Assembly (NCBI GenBank): GCA_964483155.1
Contig: CAZAAC010000006.1
Location: 1-64,000, forward strand
Direction: 5' to 3'
Source of the DNA: JAAYYM01 sp964483155
GTDB taxonomy: Bacteria > Bacillota > Clostridia > Lachnospirales > Lachnospiraceae
Length of the DNA stretch: 64,000 nt
The notes under the pieces are model-generated. The model did not search any database and was not told the origin of the DNA. It saw nothing but the letters and a program-made list of their open reading frames with translations. This document shows positions 17,612 through 26,065 of the stretch, piece by piece. A program made the translations under genes and the position numbers. The number at the start of each line of letters is the position of its first letter. Position 1 is the first letter of the stretch.

Positions 17612-19144
17612 ATGAAAAAATTCCTAAACAATAAACAAACACTAATTATTTTTGCAATTGTCTTTCTTCATTTGCTGGTTACATTTTATACCGATAAGTT
17701 TATTTTTGTTGTTTCTCCTCTTACTAACCTCTCTGATTATATAATATGTAAGATACTCTTATCTGTTCTACTTTTCTTTCTATATAGAACTCTATATCGT
17801 GCTTTTTTTGATAAAAACAGAAAAGAGTATCCAGAGTATCAAATAATCAAGTATGCTCTGGTTTATTTAATCCCTGTTATATTGATACTGGTCATTAAGT
17901 TGCCGCAAGGTTTTTTAAGCAATGACGAGAATCTGATATTTGAATCCGCTGTTAATTTGCAGCACTACACATGGTTCTACTATATTACTACCTATTATTA
18001 TATTGTTTCTTTAATGGTAATTCCCAGTTGGATTGGGCCTATTATTATAAAGGTCTTGATTCAAGTAATTGTTGTTGGCTATGTTACCTATCGGCTTACA
18101 AAATATCTGGGTATTAAATATGGCAAATTTTCCTATTTGCTGTTTTTGATGTATCCTGTTATTGCCTATACAACATCTGCTCACAGACTTCCCATTTATT
18201 TTCTGCTCTATTTAGTTCTTATTAGTACACTGCTATTTGATTCACTTGAACATGTCTCACTAACAAAAACACGTTCTTTTTGGCTGCTTTTCTTATGTGC
18301 CGTGCTGACACAATGGCGAACTGAAGGCATATATTTGGTGGTTCTTATTCCCTTACTTTTATTTCTTGTATATAAAAATATACGTTCCAAAAAAGCTGCT
18401 TTTACTATCCTTCTTGGAGCATTACTCTTACAATATATTATTTCTATTCCGCAAAACGGACTCTTTGCAAGTGAAATGGGCGCCGCTGCCGATGACAGAA
18501 TGAAGCCATTTTATGCTTATACTATAACCAACATGTATCGAAATGGATTGGATTATGAAACAAATAAAGAAGACTTGGATATCGTAGACCAATATCTTTC
18601 TCTTGCTATGATACAATCAATAAATGAGTATTATGGAGATATTAATTATGAAGACGTGCTTATTTTATATAAAGAAGGATTTGTTGGCGTGCGTCCGGAG
18701 GCAACTGTTGCAGAATTTTTTGATTATGCAGCAGCAATAAAACGTATCTGCCTTCATAATCCAGATGTCTTATTTCGAACAAGATGGGGTGTTTTCTGTT
18801 ATGCTGCACAGCCATATCATATCACTTTTGAAGGCTTCCGTATTAAATCCCTTGCGCATCTAGGCATTAGTATTATAAAAACCATAGCATATAATCTGTT
18901 CATTCCCTGTATGATTATGATTGCTCTTTTCGTATATTCGCTTATAAAGAAACGATGGTTTACCTTTTTTGTGTCAGGCGGTTTAATGATGCATTGGTTT
19001 ATCGTATTTCTTCTCGCACCTGCCTCCTATTTCAAATATTATTTTCCAGTCTACATAATAGCCTATTTTTACCTATTCCTAATTGCTCTGCAAACGCTAT
19101 ATAACTATAGACATAAAGAAAGTACAATCAATTTTCTTTCATGA
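17612..19144 (+). CDS. Large polytopic membrane protein of unknown function
   Basis: About 510 residues with roughly twelve hydrophobic segments and one extracytoplasmic domain between residues 285 and 380. The first large loop has GFLSNDENLIFE, an acidic loop position reminiscent of GT-C glycosyltransferases, but I see no family signature that I trust. GAGGT eight bases before the ATG at 17612 decides the start over the ATG at 17597. It stands alone between rfbD and a shared terminator. Neighbours suggest envelope glycan work, which is inference only. Confidence 0.7.
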   Translation: MKKFLNNKQTLIIFAIVFLHLLVTFYTDKFIFVVSPLTNLSDYIICKILLSVLLFFLYRTLYRAFFDKNRKEYPEYQIIKYALVYLIPVILILVIKLPQGFLSNDENLIFESAVNLQHYTWFYYITTYYYIVSLMVIPSWIGPIIIKVLIQVIVVGYVTYRLTKYLGIKYGKFSYLLFLMYPVIAYTTSAHRLPIYFLLYLVLISTLLFDSLEHVSLTKTRSFWLLFLCAVLTQWRTEGIYLVVLIPLLLFLVYKNIRSKKAAFTILLGALLLQYIISIPQNGLFASEMGAAADDRMKPFYAYTITNMYRNGLDYETNKEDLDIVDQYLSLAMIQSINEYYGDINYEDVLILYKEGFVGVRPEATVAEFFDYAAAIKRICLHNPDVLFRTRWGVFCYAAQPYHITFEGFRIKSLAHLGISIIKTIAYNLFIPCMIMIALFVYSLIKKRWFTFFVSGGLMMHWFIVFLLAPASYFKYYFPVYIIAYFYLFLIALQTLYNYRHKESTINFLS

Positions 19145-19180
19145 TTTATGAACATTTATAAACATATACTGATTGATTCA

Positions 19181-19210
19181 AAAAGGCACATGTTGTACAT
19201 GCGCCTTTTA
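19181..19210. terminator. Bidirectional rho-independent terminator between the 17612 gene and leuA
   Basis: An inverted repeat AAAGGC-CATGT / ACATG-GCCTTT with a two-base loop and one mismatched pair is flanked by A-runs on the left and T-runs on the right. It can therefore end transcription from both convergent genes. Confidence 0.75.
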
Positions 19211-19230
19211 TCATACTTCGTTTTTATTTT

Positions 19231-20910
19231 TTACTTATTTAATAGACCCAATCGATTAATCGCACTAAAGATTGCTCTTACCGATGCTCTGGTAATATTG
19301 GAGCTTACTCCGACACCATATGTCGTACTGCCATCTTCAGCATTTAAAAGATGTATATATGCTGCTGCCTGTGCATTCGAACCACCTTGCAAAGCATGCT
19401 CTTCATAATCTAATACTTTTATGTTAATGCCCAGCACTTCATTCAAGCCACTCTGCACTGCATTGATAGGTCCATTACCAACTGCCTCAAAGGATTTTTC
19501 TTCTCCATAATAAACATAACTTAGTGTTATCTGTGTATCTAACTCAGAATCGTTTGCATCACTTCGATCGTCTACTTTTAACTTTCTGAAATGCAAAGGT
19601 TCTTTCATATCAATATAGTTTTCTTTAAACGCGGCCATAATCTGGTCTGGTGAAACTTCTCCCTGCTTCTCGGATAAAGCCTGTATCACCTTTGCAAATT
19701 CTTTATGCATTCCTTTCGGTAGCTTAAATCCAAAATAGGTATCCATGATAAAAGCAACCCCGCCCTTACCAGATTGTGAGTTAATACGGACAATAGGCTC
19801 ATATTCTCTGCCTATATCAGCCGGATCAACAGGAAGATACGGTACACGCCAGGTTTTGCTATCTCTATCTCGCATTGCTTTTACGCCCTTATTAATAGCA
19901 TCCTGATGAGAACCTGAAAATGCGGTAAATACCAGTTTACCAGCATATGGATGCCTTTCATGAACCGGCATCTTACAGCAACGCTCATATACCTCAACAA
20001 TTTCGGCAATATGCTCAATATTTAATTCTGGATTGATTCCTTGCGAGAACATATTAAATGCAATATTTAAAATATCAATATTACCCGTTCTCTCTCCATT
20101 CCCAAACAATGTACCCTCGACCCTGTCAGCTCCTGCAAGCATCGCCAGTTCTGTAGCAGCGATTCCTGTGCCGCGATCATTATGAGGATGCACGCTTAAA
20201 ATGATTTTTTCTCTATCCTTAAAATGCTTATTCATCCACTCAATACGGTCTGCATATACATTAGGTGTTGTTATTTCAACAGTAGCTGGGAGATTAATAA
20301 TAATAGGTTCTTCCTTTGTAGGCTCCCATGCCTCCTGTACTGCTGTACATATAGCAAGCGCAAAATCATCCTCCGTTCCCGTATAACTTTCAGGCGAATA
20401 TTCAAGTGTTATCTTGCCTGGGAAGTCCTTTGCTCTCTTTTTCACCATATTGGTTCCATCAACAGCAATTTGAATGATTTCTTCTCTAGACATTCCAAAT
20501 ACAACATCTCTTTGCAAGGTCGAAGTAGAATTATAAATATGTACAATAACCTGCTTGATTCCTTGTACTGCACTAAAGGTCTTATCAATTAATTCTTCAC
20601 GGCATTGTGTTAAGACCTGAACCTTAACATCATCTGGTATCATCTTGCGCTCTACCAGCTGACGCAAAAAATCATACTCAATCTGTGAAGCAGCTGGAAA
20701 TCCAATTTCAATCTCCTTAAATCCCAATTTGATAAGAAGCGCAAACAATTCCATTTTCTCCTCTACAATCATTGGGTCAATCAATGCCTGATTTCCATCT
20801 CTAAGATCAACACTACACCAAATAGGTGCTTTACTAATTTCTTTATTTGGCCACTCTCTTTCCGGATATTTTATAACCGGAACTCTCTGATATCTTCTGT
20901 AATTTAACAT
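19231..20910 (-). CDS. leuA: 2-isopropylmalate synthase
   Basis: A 559-residue protein of the long LeuA class. WCSVDLRDGNQALIDPM near residue 31 is the catalytic DRDG-type motif, HPHNDRGTGIAATELA near 240 carries the metal-binding H-x-H, and GNGERTGNIDILN follows. A C-terminal LeuA dimer/regulatory domain occupies about residues 430-559 (ALQGGSNAQAAAYI). It condenses acetyl-CoA with 2-oxoisovalerate in the first committed step of leucine synthesis, and the C-terminal domain is usually the site of leucine feedback. It stands alone, without leuBCD nearby, behind a leader of about 210 bases. Confidence 0.96.
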   Translation of the reverse strand: MLNYRRYQRVPVIKYPEREWPNKEISKAPIWCSVDLRDGNQALIDPMIVEEKMELFALLIKLGFKEIEIGFPAASQIEYDFLRQLVERKMIPDDVKVQVLTQCREELIDKTFSAVQGIKQVIVHIYNSTSTLQRDVVFGMSREEIIQIAVDGTNMVKKRAKDFPGKITLEYSPESYTGTEDDFALAICTAVQEAWEPTKEEPIIINLPATVEITTPNVYADRIEWMNKHFKDREKIILSVHPHNDRGTGIAATELAMLAGADRVEGTLFGNGERTGNIDILNIAFNMFSQGINPELNIEHIAEIVEVYERCCKMPVHERHPYAGKLVFTAFSGSHQDAINKGVKAMRDRDSKTWRVPYLPVDPADIGREYEPIVRINSQSGKGGVAFIMDTYFGFKLPKGMHKEFAKVIQALSEKQGEVSPDQIMAAFKENYIDMKEPLHFRKLKVDDRSDANDSELDTQITLSYVYYGEEKSFEAVGNGPINAVQSGLNEVLGINIKVLDYEEHALQGGSNAQAAAYIHLLNAEDGSTTYGVGVSSNITRASVRAIFSAINRLGLLNK

Positions 20911-21122
20911 ATTCTATTCCTCCATTTTGCTTATGTTGTGTATTTCTCGGGTCAAATTAGCAAAAGGTGCACAAACCCCGTATTTCATGTGCGCCCCCTG
21001 ATGCTTTCATAAGCATTGGAGTCGATAAATCACACTATATTTCACTATAATTAATAACTTCTTGCTGATTACTCTTTTAGCCCCATTTAATCAACCTCTT
21101 TCTTGTTTAAGCAATAATTTTA
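20911..21122 (-). promoter_or_regulatory. Long structured 5' leader of leuA
   Basis: About 210 bases lie between the promoter and leuA. On the transcript three stem-loops can be drawn: TGCTT/AAGCA at 21002-21015; GCACA/TGTGC with flanking GG/CC at 20966-20995; and TTTTGCT/AGCAAAA at 20925-20965, whose 3' arm ends two bases before the GGAGG of leuA (20919-20923). No T-box core sequence and no clear terminator with a T-run are present. The last stem could occlude the ribosome site, suggesting translational control. Structure is hand-drawn. Confidence 0.45.
20957..21016 (-). CDS. Possible 19-residue upstream ORF in the leuA leader
   Basis: An ATG at 21016 opens a frame of 19 codons (MLMKASGGAHEIRGLCTFC) ending at TAA within the 5' arm of the hairpin that abuts the leuA ribosome site. 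A second ATG two codons in is equally possible. No good ribosome-binding site precedes it and it contains only two leucine codons, so a classic leucine attenuator peptide is unlikely. It may be chance; its position relative to the hairpin is the reason for listing it. Confidence 0.25.
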   Translation of the reverse strand: MLMKASGGAHEIRGLCTFC

Positions 21123-21128
21123 TTTTTT

Positions 21129-21157
21129 AGTATAGCATTTTTCATATAGAAATGCAA
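21129..21157 (-). promoter_or_regulatory. leuA: Sigma-A-type promoter for leuA
   Basis: Minus-strand TTGCAT (21152-21157), 17 bases, TATACT (21129-21134). Transcription should start near 21122, giving the long leader described for leuA. Confidence 0.7.
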
Positions 21158-21192
21158 TTTAAACAAAAGATCTCCTCTTTGTGAACTTTCCT

Positions 21193-22674
21193 TTACCACA
21201 AATCTTCCGCCGCCTCATTTGGTAAAGCTATTCTATTTAATCTCATATTATCATTAGCCTTAAAATAAGCTGCATCTACATATTTCTGCAATAAATTATC
21301 ATACACTAAAATACTAATTCCTTCATCATCGGTATTGTATTCCGTACCATCTAGCTTTATTGATACACTTTTTGCATCTACCGTCTTTGTTATGACGAGT
21401 TCAGATTCCTTACCCAATTTCATTTCTTCCTGATAAGTATCCTCCAAAAAGTAATTTAATATTTTCCCGCCGCTAAAAATAACGGTACCTTCTGTCATCA
21501 GGGCAACATCTGATATCTCCATTTCTGTATAAGCCTTACGTGAAAGCTCATTCATTTGCGAAGTTGCAGCCGTTCCCTGTACATTTATTACAATCGTGTA
21601 ATTCTTTTTCTGCATCTGTGACACAAGTTCTAGATATCCACTGTCATTGTCAATTATCTCTAATTCATTATTTAGTATATTATGCGTCCATAATTCGCCA
21701 CATAGCTCCCATGATTTGTAATCAGCTTCTCCTGTTCTGTCAGGAATATCATAGTTCGACTTCAAAAATTCACCCAAATACTTTGTGACTTTCTCGGCGC
21801 CAGATGCATTTAAATGCTGTCCGTCGACCGTATCCGTAGAATAATCAATCCCCAGCTCCTCCTGCTTGCGATAAATTTCCAAAAATAGTACGTCATTCTC
21901 TTCAGCAATCTTCTTTGCAGCATTCACAAGGGCTACATCACTCTCAGATAAATAGTGACGCGGCATTGTATAGAAAAACAATGCACTATTATTTTCTTTT
22001 GCTAATGCAATTATTTTTCTGTAATACTCTTCCACCTTAGGATTTATCGTCCCGATTACCTGTGTGTCAGTTAATTCATTATTTGGATATACTTTTTTAC
22101 CTGCCTGAAAGCTCATGGCACCTTTTAAGTAATGCTGTTCAACATTCCATGGGAATTTCAAAAAATCTGTTTTCGATAAATTACTGTATCGGTTGTGATA
22201 GCTTGGAAAACCTAAAATCATTTCAACTCTGTCTTCCTCTGGCACAGAAACCTGAATTGCATCCCACTTATTTTTTGACCATTTCATTCCTGAAAGAGAT
22301 TTAATCTGAGATGTGTGACTTCCATATTCATCCTCCTCCATCAATTGGTAACATTCCACACCGATTACCTTGGGATTTTGATATTCCAATGCTTCCTTCA
22401 GATAATAGTATGTCAACCACAATGACTGCGCTGCAGAACCAAGATCATAAGACGCTATTCCGTAATCATTCCATAAAACTGCAGGGCTTGTATCAAAGTA
22501 CATGATACTGCTTCCCAAAAATAATACGTCAACTGAATCCTCCTCCAGTGCATAAAACTCTTCAAATGAATTTTCACCCGGGATGTATCCGAATCTGGTA
22601 ATACCGTTTAAAAGGTAGAGCACTGCAATCAGACATATTATAAAAAATGTCCCTTTTGCGATTTTCTTTATCAT
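21193..22674 (-). CDS. Membrane-anchored SGNH/GDSL-like hydrolase or acyltransferase partner of MBOAT
   Basis: About 493 residues. A single N-terminal membrane segment (GTFFIICLIAVLYLLNGI) is followed by an extracytoplasmic domain. DVLFLGSSIMYFD near residue 50 is the SGNH block I (nucleophile serine), and DTVDGQHLNASGAEKV near 285 is block V with the D-x2-H catalytic pair. A C-terminal region of about 150 residues looks beta-rich and may bind glycan. AGGAG before the ATG at 22674 decides the start; longer frames overlap the MBOAT gene. With the MBOAT gene just upstream it forms a two-gene O-acylation unit, analogous to DltD or AlgJ/X with AlgI. Confidence 0.82.
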   Translation of the reverse strand: MIKKIAKGTFFIICLIAVLYLLNGITRFGYIPGENSFEEFYALEEDSVDVLFLGSSIMYFDTSPAVLWNDYGIASYDLGSAAQSLWLTYYYLKEALEYQNPKVIGVECYQLMEEDEYGSHTSQIKSLSGMKWSKNKWDAIQVSVPEEDRVEMILGFPSYHNRYSNLSKTDFLKFPWNVEQHYLKGAMSFQAGKKVYPNNELTDTQVIGTINPKVEEYYRKIIALAKENNSALFFYTMPRHYLSESDVALVNAAKKIAEENDVLFLEIYRKQEELGIDYSTDTVDGQHLNASGAEKVTKYLGEFLKSNYDIPDRTGEADYKSWELCGELWTHNILNNELEIIDNDSGYLELVSQMQKKNYTIVINVQGTAATSQMNELSRKAYTEMEISDVALMTEGTVIFSGGKILNYFLEDTYQEEMKLGKESELVITKTVDAKSVSIKLDGTEYNTDDEGISILVYDNLLQKYVDAAYFKANDNMRLNRIALPNEAAEDLW

Positions 22675-22691
22675 TTTCTCTCCTCTTTCTA

Positions 22692-24197
22692 CTAAAACTG
22701 AAAATAGATGAAGTCCTGCGCTGAATACATAGGACCATAGACTCCAAACAGGAAGATTGCTCCTATCGCGCCTATATATATTATCCATCTAAACCAAGTG
22801 TTTTGCTTTAAAAAAATATTTCTAAGTCCATCTTTTTTCATCATCTTCATACAATCTATAATAAACAATACTGCAATCGCTGCCATTGCAATCCAAAATT
22901 CAACTTTATCAAGTCCCCATGTGTATAGACTACCGTCAAATAAACACCACGGATCAATGTTTTTAATTGCATTTTTCAGCATTCCCATGGCCTCTCCAAC
23001 ACTTTCTACTTTAAAAAAGATCCATGCAAAATCTACCAAAATAAATGTAATAATCATCTGGCCGATGCGAAAACTCTTTGCTTCTGTATCTACTTTAAAA
23101 CATTGCAAACACCATTTTCTAACAGGCATCAGCAGGTTCCCTGCGATCTGATATAATCCGTGTAGCCCGCCCCAAATAACAAAATGCCACGCTGCTCCAT
23201 GCCATAATCCACTCAGCAAAAATACAATCATAATATTGATATATTTTCTCCCTTTAGAGCACCTGTTACCTCCGAGCGGAATATAGACATAGTCTTTAAA
23301 CCATGAGCTTAAAGATATATGCCATCTTCTCCAAAAATCCGAAATATTTGTCGCAAAATAAGGCGTATTAAAATTCTTCATAAGTGTAATTCCCATTATC
23401 TCGGAAGCACCAATTGCAATATTCGTATAACTGCTGAAATCGCAATAAATTTGAATCGTAAAGAAAAATGTGGCCAAAATAAAAGCTGAAGCTCCGTGAG
23501 ATTCGTGATTCGTATATACATAATCAACCAGAATTGCCAATCGATCTGCAATTACCATTTTCTGAAAATATCCCCAGAGCATTAGTATCAAACCACTCGT
23601 AATGCGCTTTGTATCCCATACTTTAATTTTGTCCATATTTCTAAATTGTGGGAGCAGGCTATTAGAACGTCCTATTGGTCCTGCCGCCAGTTGTGGGAAA
23701 AATGATACAAATAATGCATATCTAACAAAATTCTTTTCTGCTGGAACGTCGCCTCTATACAAATCTATGATATAGCCTAATGCTTGAAAGGTATAGAAAG
23801 AAATACCTATAGGCAAAATAATATCAAATGGCATTTCTATCATTGGTCTCTGCACTTTATTCAATACGCTATTAATCGTATCTAACGCAAACCCTGTATA
23901 CTTAAAAATAAACAAAATAAACAAATTTATAACTAATGCAATAACAATGCATCTCTTTTTTACTTTTTTCTTCTCATTTTCATCTTCTAAGCCATTAGCC
24001 TTGTCCAATACAATTCCACAGCTATAGGTAACAATCGTTGAAGATAAAATCAAAATTGCATATTGAGGATTCCAGCTCATATAAAAATAATAACTGGAAA
24101 TAAGAAGCCAAACATAACGTAATTTAGCAGGTATAAAAAAATAGATGAATAAGACCACTGGAAAAAATAAAAGAAAATAATAAGAATTAAATTGCAT
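22692..24197 (-). CDS. MBOAT-family O-acyltransferase (AlgI-like)
   Basis: About 501 residues, around eleven membrane segments. LPIGISFYTFQALGYIIDLYRG, FFPQLAAGPIGRS, NFNTPYFATNISDFWRRWHISLSSWFKDYVYIPLGGNR and LSGLWHGAAWHF are present in order. The final H of LWHG is the catalytic histidine of AlgI/DltB-type enzymes, and WRRWHISLS is the other invariant block. It should carry acyl groups, often acetyl, to the outer face for a secreted polymer. GGAG seven bases before the ATG at 24197 decides the start. It heads a two-gene operon with the SGNH gene and has its own promoter. Confidence 0.93.
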   Translation of the reverse strand: MQFNSYYFLLFFPVVLFIYFFIPAKLRYVWLLISSYYFYMSWNPQYAILILSSTIVTYSCGIVLDKANGLEDENEKKKVKKRCIVIALVINLFILFIFKYTGFALDTINSVLNKVQRPMIEMPFDIILPIGISFYTFQALGYIIDLYRGDVPAEKNFVRYALFVSFFPQLAAGPIGRSNSLLPQFRNMDKIKVWDTKRITSGLILMLWGYFQKMVIADRLAILVDYVYTNHESHGASAFILATFFFTIQIYCDFSSYTNIAIGASEIMGITLMKNFNTPYFATNISDFWRRWHISLSSWFKDYVYIPLGGNRCSKGRKYINIMIVFLLSGLWHGAAWHFVIWGGLHGLYQIAGNLLMPVRKWCLQCFKVDTEAKSFRIGQMIITFILVDFAWIFFKVESVGEAMGMLKNAIKNIDPWCLFDGSLYTWGLDKVEFWIAMAAIAVLFIIDCMKMMKKDGLRNIFLKQNTWFRWIIYIGAIGAIFLFGVYGPMYSAQDFIYFQF

Positions 24198-24223
24198 AAT
24201 TGCTCTCCAATCTAGACATGGTA

Positions 24224-24252
24224 ATACTATCACGTTATAAAATAAAAATCAA
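24224..24252 (-). promoter_or_regulatory. Sigma-A-type promoter for the MBOAT/SGNH pair
   Basis: Minus-strand TTGATT (24247-24252), 17 bases, TAGTAT (24224-24229), 27 bases before the ATG. It lies directly downstream of the HPr terminator, separating the two units. Confidence 0.6.
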
Positions 24253-24262
24253 CTTTTCAAAA

Positions 24263-24298
24263 AAGAGGAATCGATTTCTTTGAAATCGATTCCCTCTC
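24263..24298 (-). terminator. Rho-independent terminator of the HPr gene
   Basis: Minus-strand inverted repeat GAGG-GAATCGATTTC / GAAATCGATTC-CTC with a three-base loop and then a run of Ts. It begins at the HPr stop codon. Confidence 0.9.
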
Positions 24299-24561
24299 TA
24301 TTCACCTAATCCGTTTTCTATTGCTTCTACTAACGTCTTTAATGCCTTATCTTCATCTTCGCCCTCACAGACAAATTCAACTTCATCTCCACATTTTACG
24401 CATGCACCCAGTACACTTAAAACGCTCTTTGCATTTGCTGTACTCTCTCTAAAACTAAAAGTGATTAAAGACTTGAATTGCATTGCTTCCTTACAAAGAA
24501 TTCCTGCCGGTCTTAAATGCAGACCCGTAGGATTTTTAATAACCACCTTTTGCCTTACCAT
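24298..24561 (-). CDS. HPr-family phosphocarrier protein
   Basis: An 87-residue protein of standard HPr size. NPTGLHLRPAG holds the active-site histidine (His15 position) with the conserved arginine-proline. AKSVLSVLG holds the regulatory serine (Ser46 position) that HPr kinase modifies in Firmicutes. It would pass phosphate in the PTS or signal catabolite repression with CcpA. It is not next to ptsI. A GGAGG 11 bases upstream supports the ATG at 24561; a frame to 24612 reads through the promoter-proximal leader and is unlikely. Confidence 0.9.
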   Translation of the reverse strand: MVRQKVVIKNPTGLHLRPAGILCKEAMQFKSLITFSFRESTANAKSVLSVLGACVKCGDEVEFVCEGEDEDKALKTLVEAIENGLGE

Positions 24562-24640
24562 TTTCCCGCTTACCTCCGTTCTATACTGTTTTTCTGCGGT
24601 TCTGCAAAGCAAACATACTTTTTGCCTTGTTTCTTATCGT

Positions 24641-24669
24641 ATTATATCATTTTATGTATTTTATCACAA
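24641..24669 (-). promoter_or_regulatory. Sigma-A-type promoter for the HPr gene
   Basis: Minus-strand TTGTGA (24664-24669), 17 bases, TATAAT (24641-24646), about 80 bases before the ATG. Confidence 0.65.
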
Positions 24670-24714
24670 GTAATTTGCTCTATTTTGCATATTTACTATA
24701 CAATTTCTCCAATT

Positions 24715-26064
24715 TTATAAAACAACGTTTTGAATTAACTCCGCTAATTTCTTTGCCTCATCTTCTATAACAGTCTGCTCTTTTCCTTCTATCATTACCC
24801 GAACAAGTGGCTCTGTACCAGATGGACGAATCAAAACGCGTCCCTTCCCAGCAAATTTTTCTTCTAATTGTGCTATTGCGTTTGCAATCTCAGGATACTC
24901 CATAAAAGACTCTTTCTTATGATTGGGTACCTTTGCATTGACGAGAGCCTGTGGCAGAACCTCCATAATATCCGTCAATTTGGATAAAGGCTTTTTGCTC
25001 TCAACTAATACTTCCAGCAGATGCAAGGCACTTAATAATCCATCCCCCGTTGTGTTTTCATCCAGAAAGATAATATGACCTGATTGCTCGCCACCTAAAT
25101 TTGCTCCGATTTCAAGCATTCTTTCCAGGACATAACGATCTCCAACCTTTGTCTGCTCAATTTTAATTTTCTTCTCTTTTCCCATTATGAAAAAACCAAG
25201 ATTACTCATAATAGTCGCCACTATTGTATCATTCTTTAATTTATTTTTCTTTTTCATATGATAACCAATAATAGCCATCAGTTCGTCGCCGTCAACCTGC
25301 TTGCCATTCTCGTCTACAGCCAGCACCCTGTCAGCGTCTCCATCAAAAGCCAGTCCTAATGCTGCTTTCTCATATACGACTCTTGCCATAAGTTCTTCCA
25401 TATGTGTGGAACCACAATTGGCATTAATATTCGTACCGTCCGGATTTGTATGAATTGCAATCACCTCTGCCCCAAGTTCCTTTAATGTCTCAGTGGATGT
25501 ATAATAAGAAGCACCCTCTGCACAATCAATTACAATCTTAAGACCTGCTAATTCTACAGGGACTGCTTTCATGGCATGATTGATATACTCTTCTCTTGCA
25601 TCATTTCTGTATTTTATTTTTCCAACACTCGTGCCCGTCGGAAATAAAATGCCATCCATATTGCTATTTATATAACCCTCTATTTCATCCTCTATTTCAT
25701 CAGAAAGCTTATATCCTTCTCCATTAAAAAACTTTATGCCATTAAATTCTACAGGATTATGTGACGCAGAAATCACTACTCCCGCATCCACTTTATATTT
25801 ACGCGTCAAATATGCAACCGCAGGTGTAGGAACCACTCCCACATAGACTGCATTTGCTCCCACTGAACATATCCCTGCCATTAAAGCATTTGCTAACATA
25901 TCACCCGACATTCTAGTATCACATCCAACCATAATTGTTGGTCTGTGTGAATTGTGTTTTGTCAATGCATAAGCCCCTGCCTGTCCCAACTGCATTGCCA
26001 GCATTGGGGTTAATTCTGAATTTGCGACTCCGCGTACTCCATCTGTTCCAAACATTCTAGCCAT
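24715..26064 (-). CDS. glmM: Phosphoglucosamine mutase
   Basis: A 449-residue phosphohexomutase. MARMFGTDGVRGVAN at the N-terminus, VVISASHNPVEFNGIKFF near residue 95 with the phosphoserine of ASHNP, AFDGDADRVLAVDE near 240 binding metal, GGEQSGHIIF, and RPSGTEPLVRVMIEG at the C-terminus for phosphate binding are all present. It converts glucosamine-6-phosphate to glucosamine-1-phosphate for peptidoglycan precursors. It follows cdaR with one base between genes, the standard cdaA-cdaR-glmM order, in which CdaA is known to form a complex with GlmM. Confidence 0.97.
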   Translation of the reverse strand: MARMFGTDGVRGVANSELTPMLAMQLGQAGAYALTKHNSHRPTIMVGCDTRMSGDMLANALMAGICSVGANAVYVGVVPTPAVAYLTRKYKVDAGVVISASHNPVEFNGIKFFNGEGYKLSDEIEDEIEGYINSNMDGILFPTGTSVGKIKYRNDAREEYINHAMKAVPVELAGLKIVIDCAEGASYYTSTETLKELGAEVIAIHTNPDGTNINANCGSTHMEELMARVVYEKAALGLAFDGDADRVLAVDENGKQVDGDELMAIIGYHMKKKNKLKNDTIVATIMSNLGFFIMGKEKKIKIEQTKVGDRYVLERMLEIGANLGGEQSGHIIFLDENTTGDGLLSALHLLEVLVESKKPLSKLTDIMEVLPQALVNAKVPNHKKESFMEYPEIANAIAQLEEKFAGKGRVLIRPSGTEPLVRVMIEGKEQTVIEDEAKKLAELIQNVVL

Positions 26065-26065
26065 T

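Noticed and set aside
20911..21157. T-box riboswitch or leucine attenuator before leuA
   Set aside because: No T-box core sequence, no terminator with a T-run, and the small ORF contains only two leucine codons.
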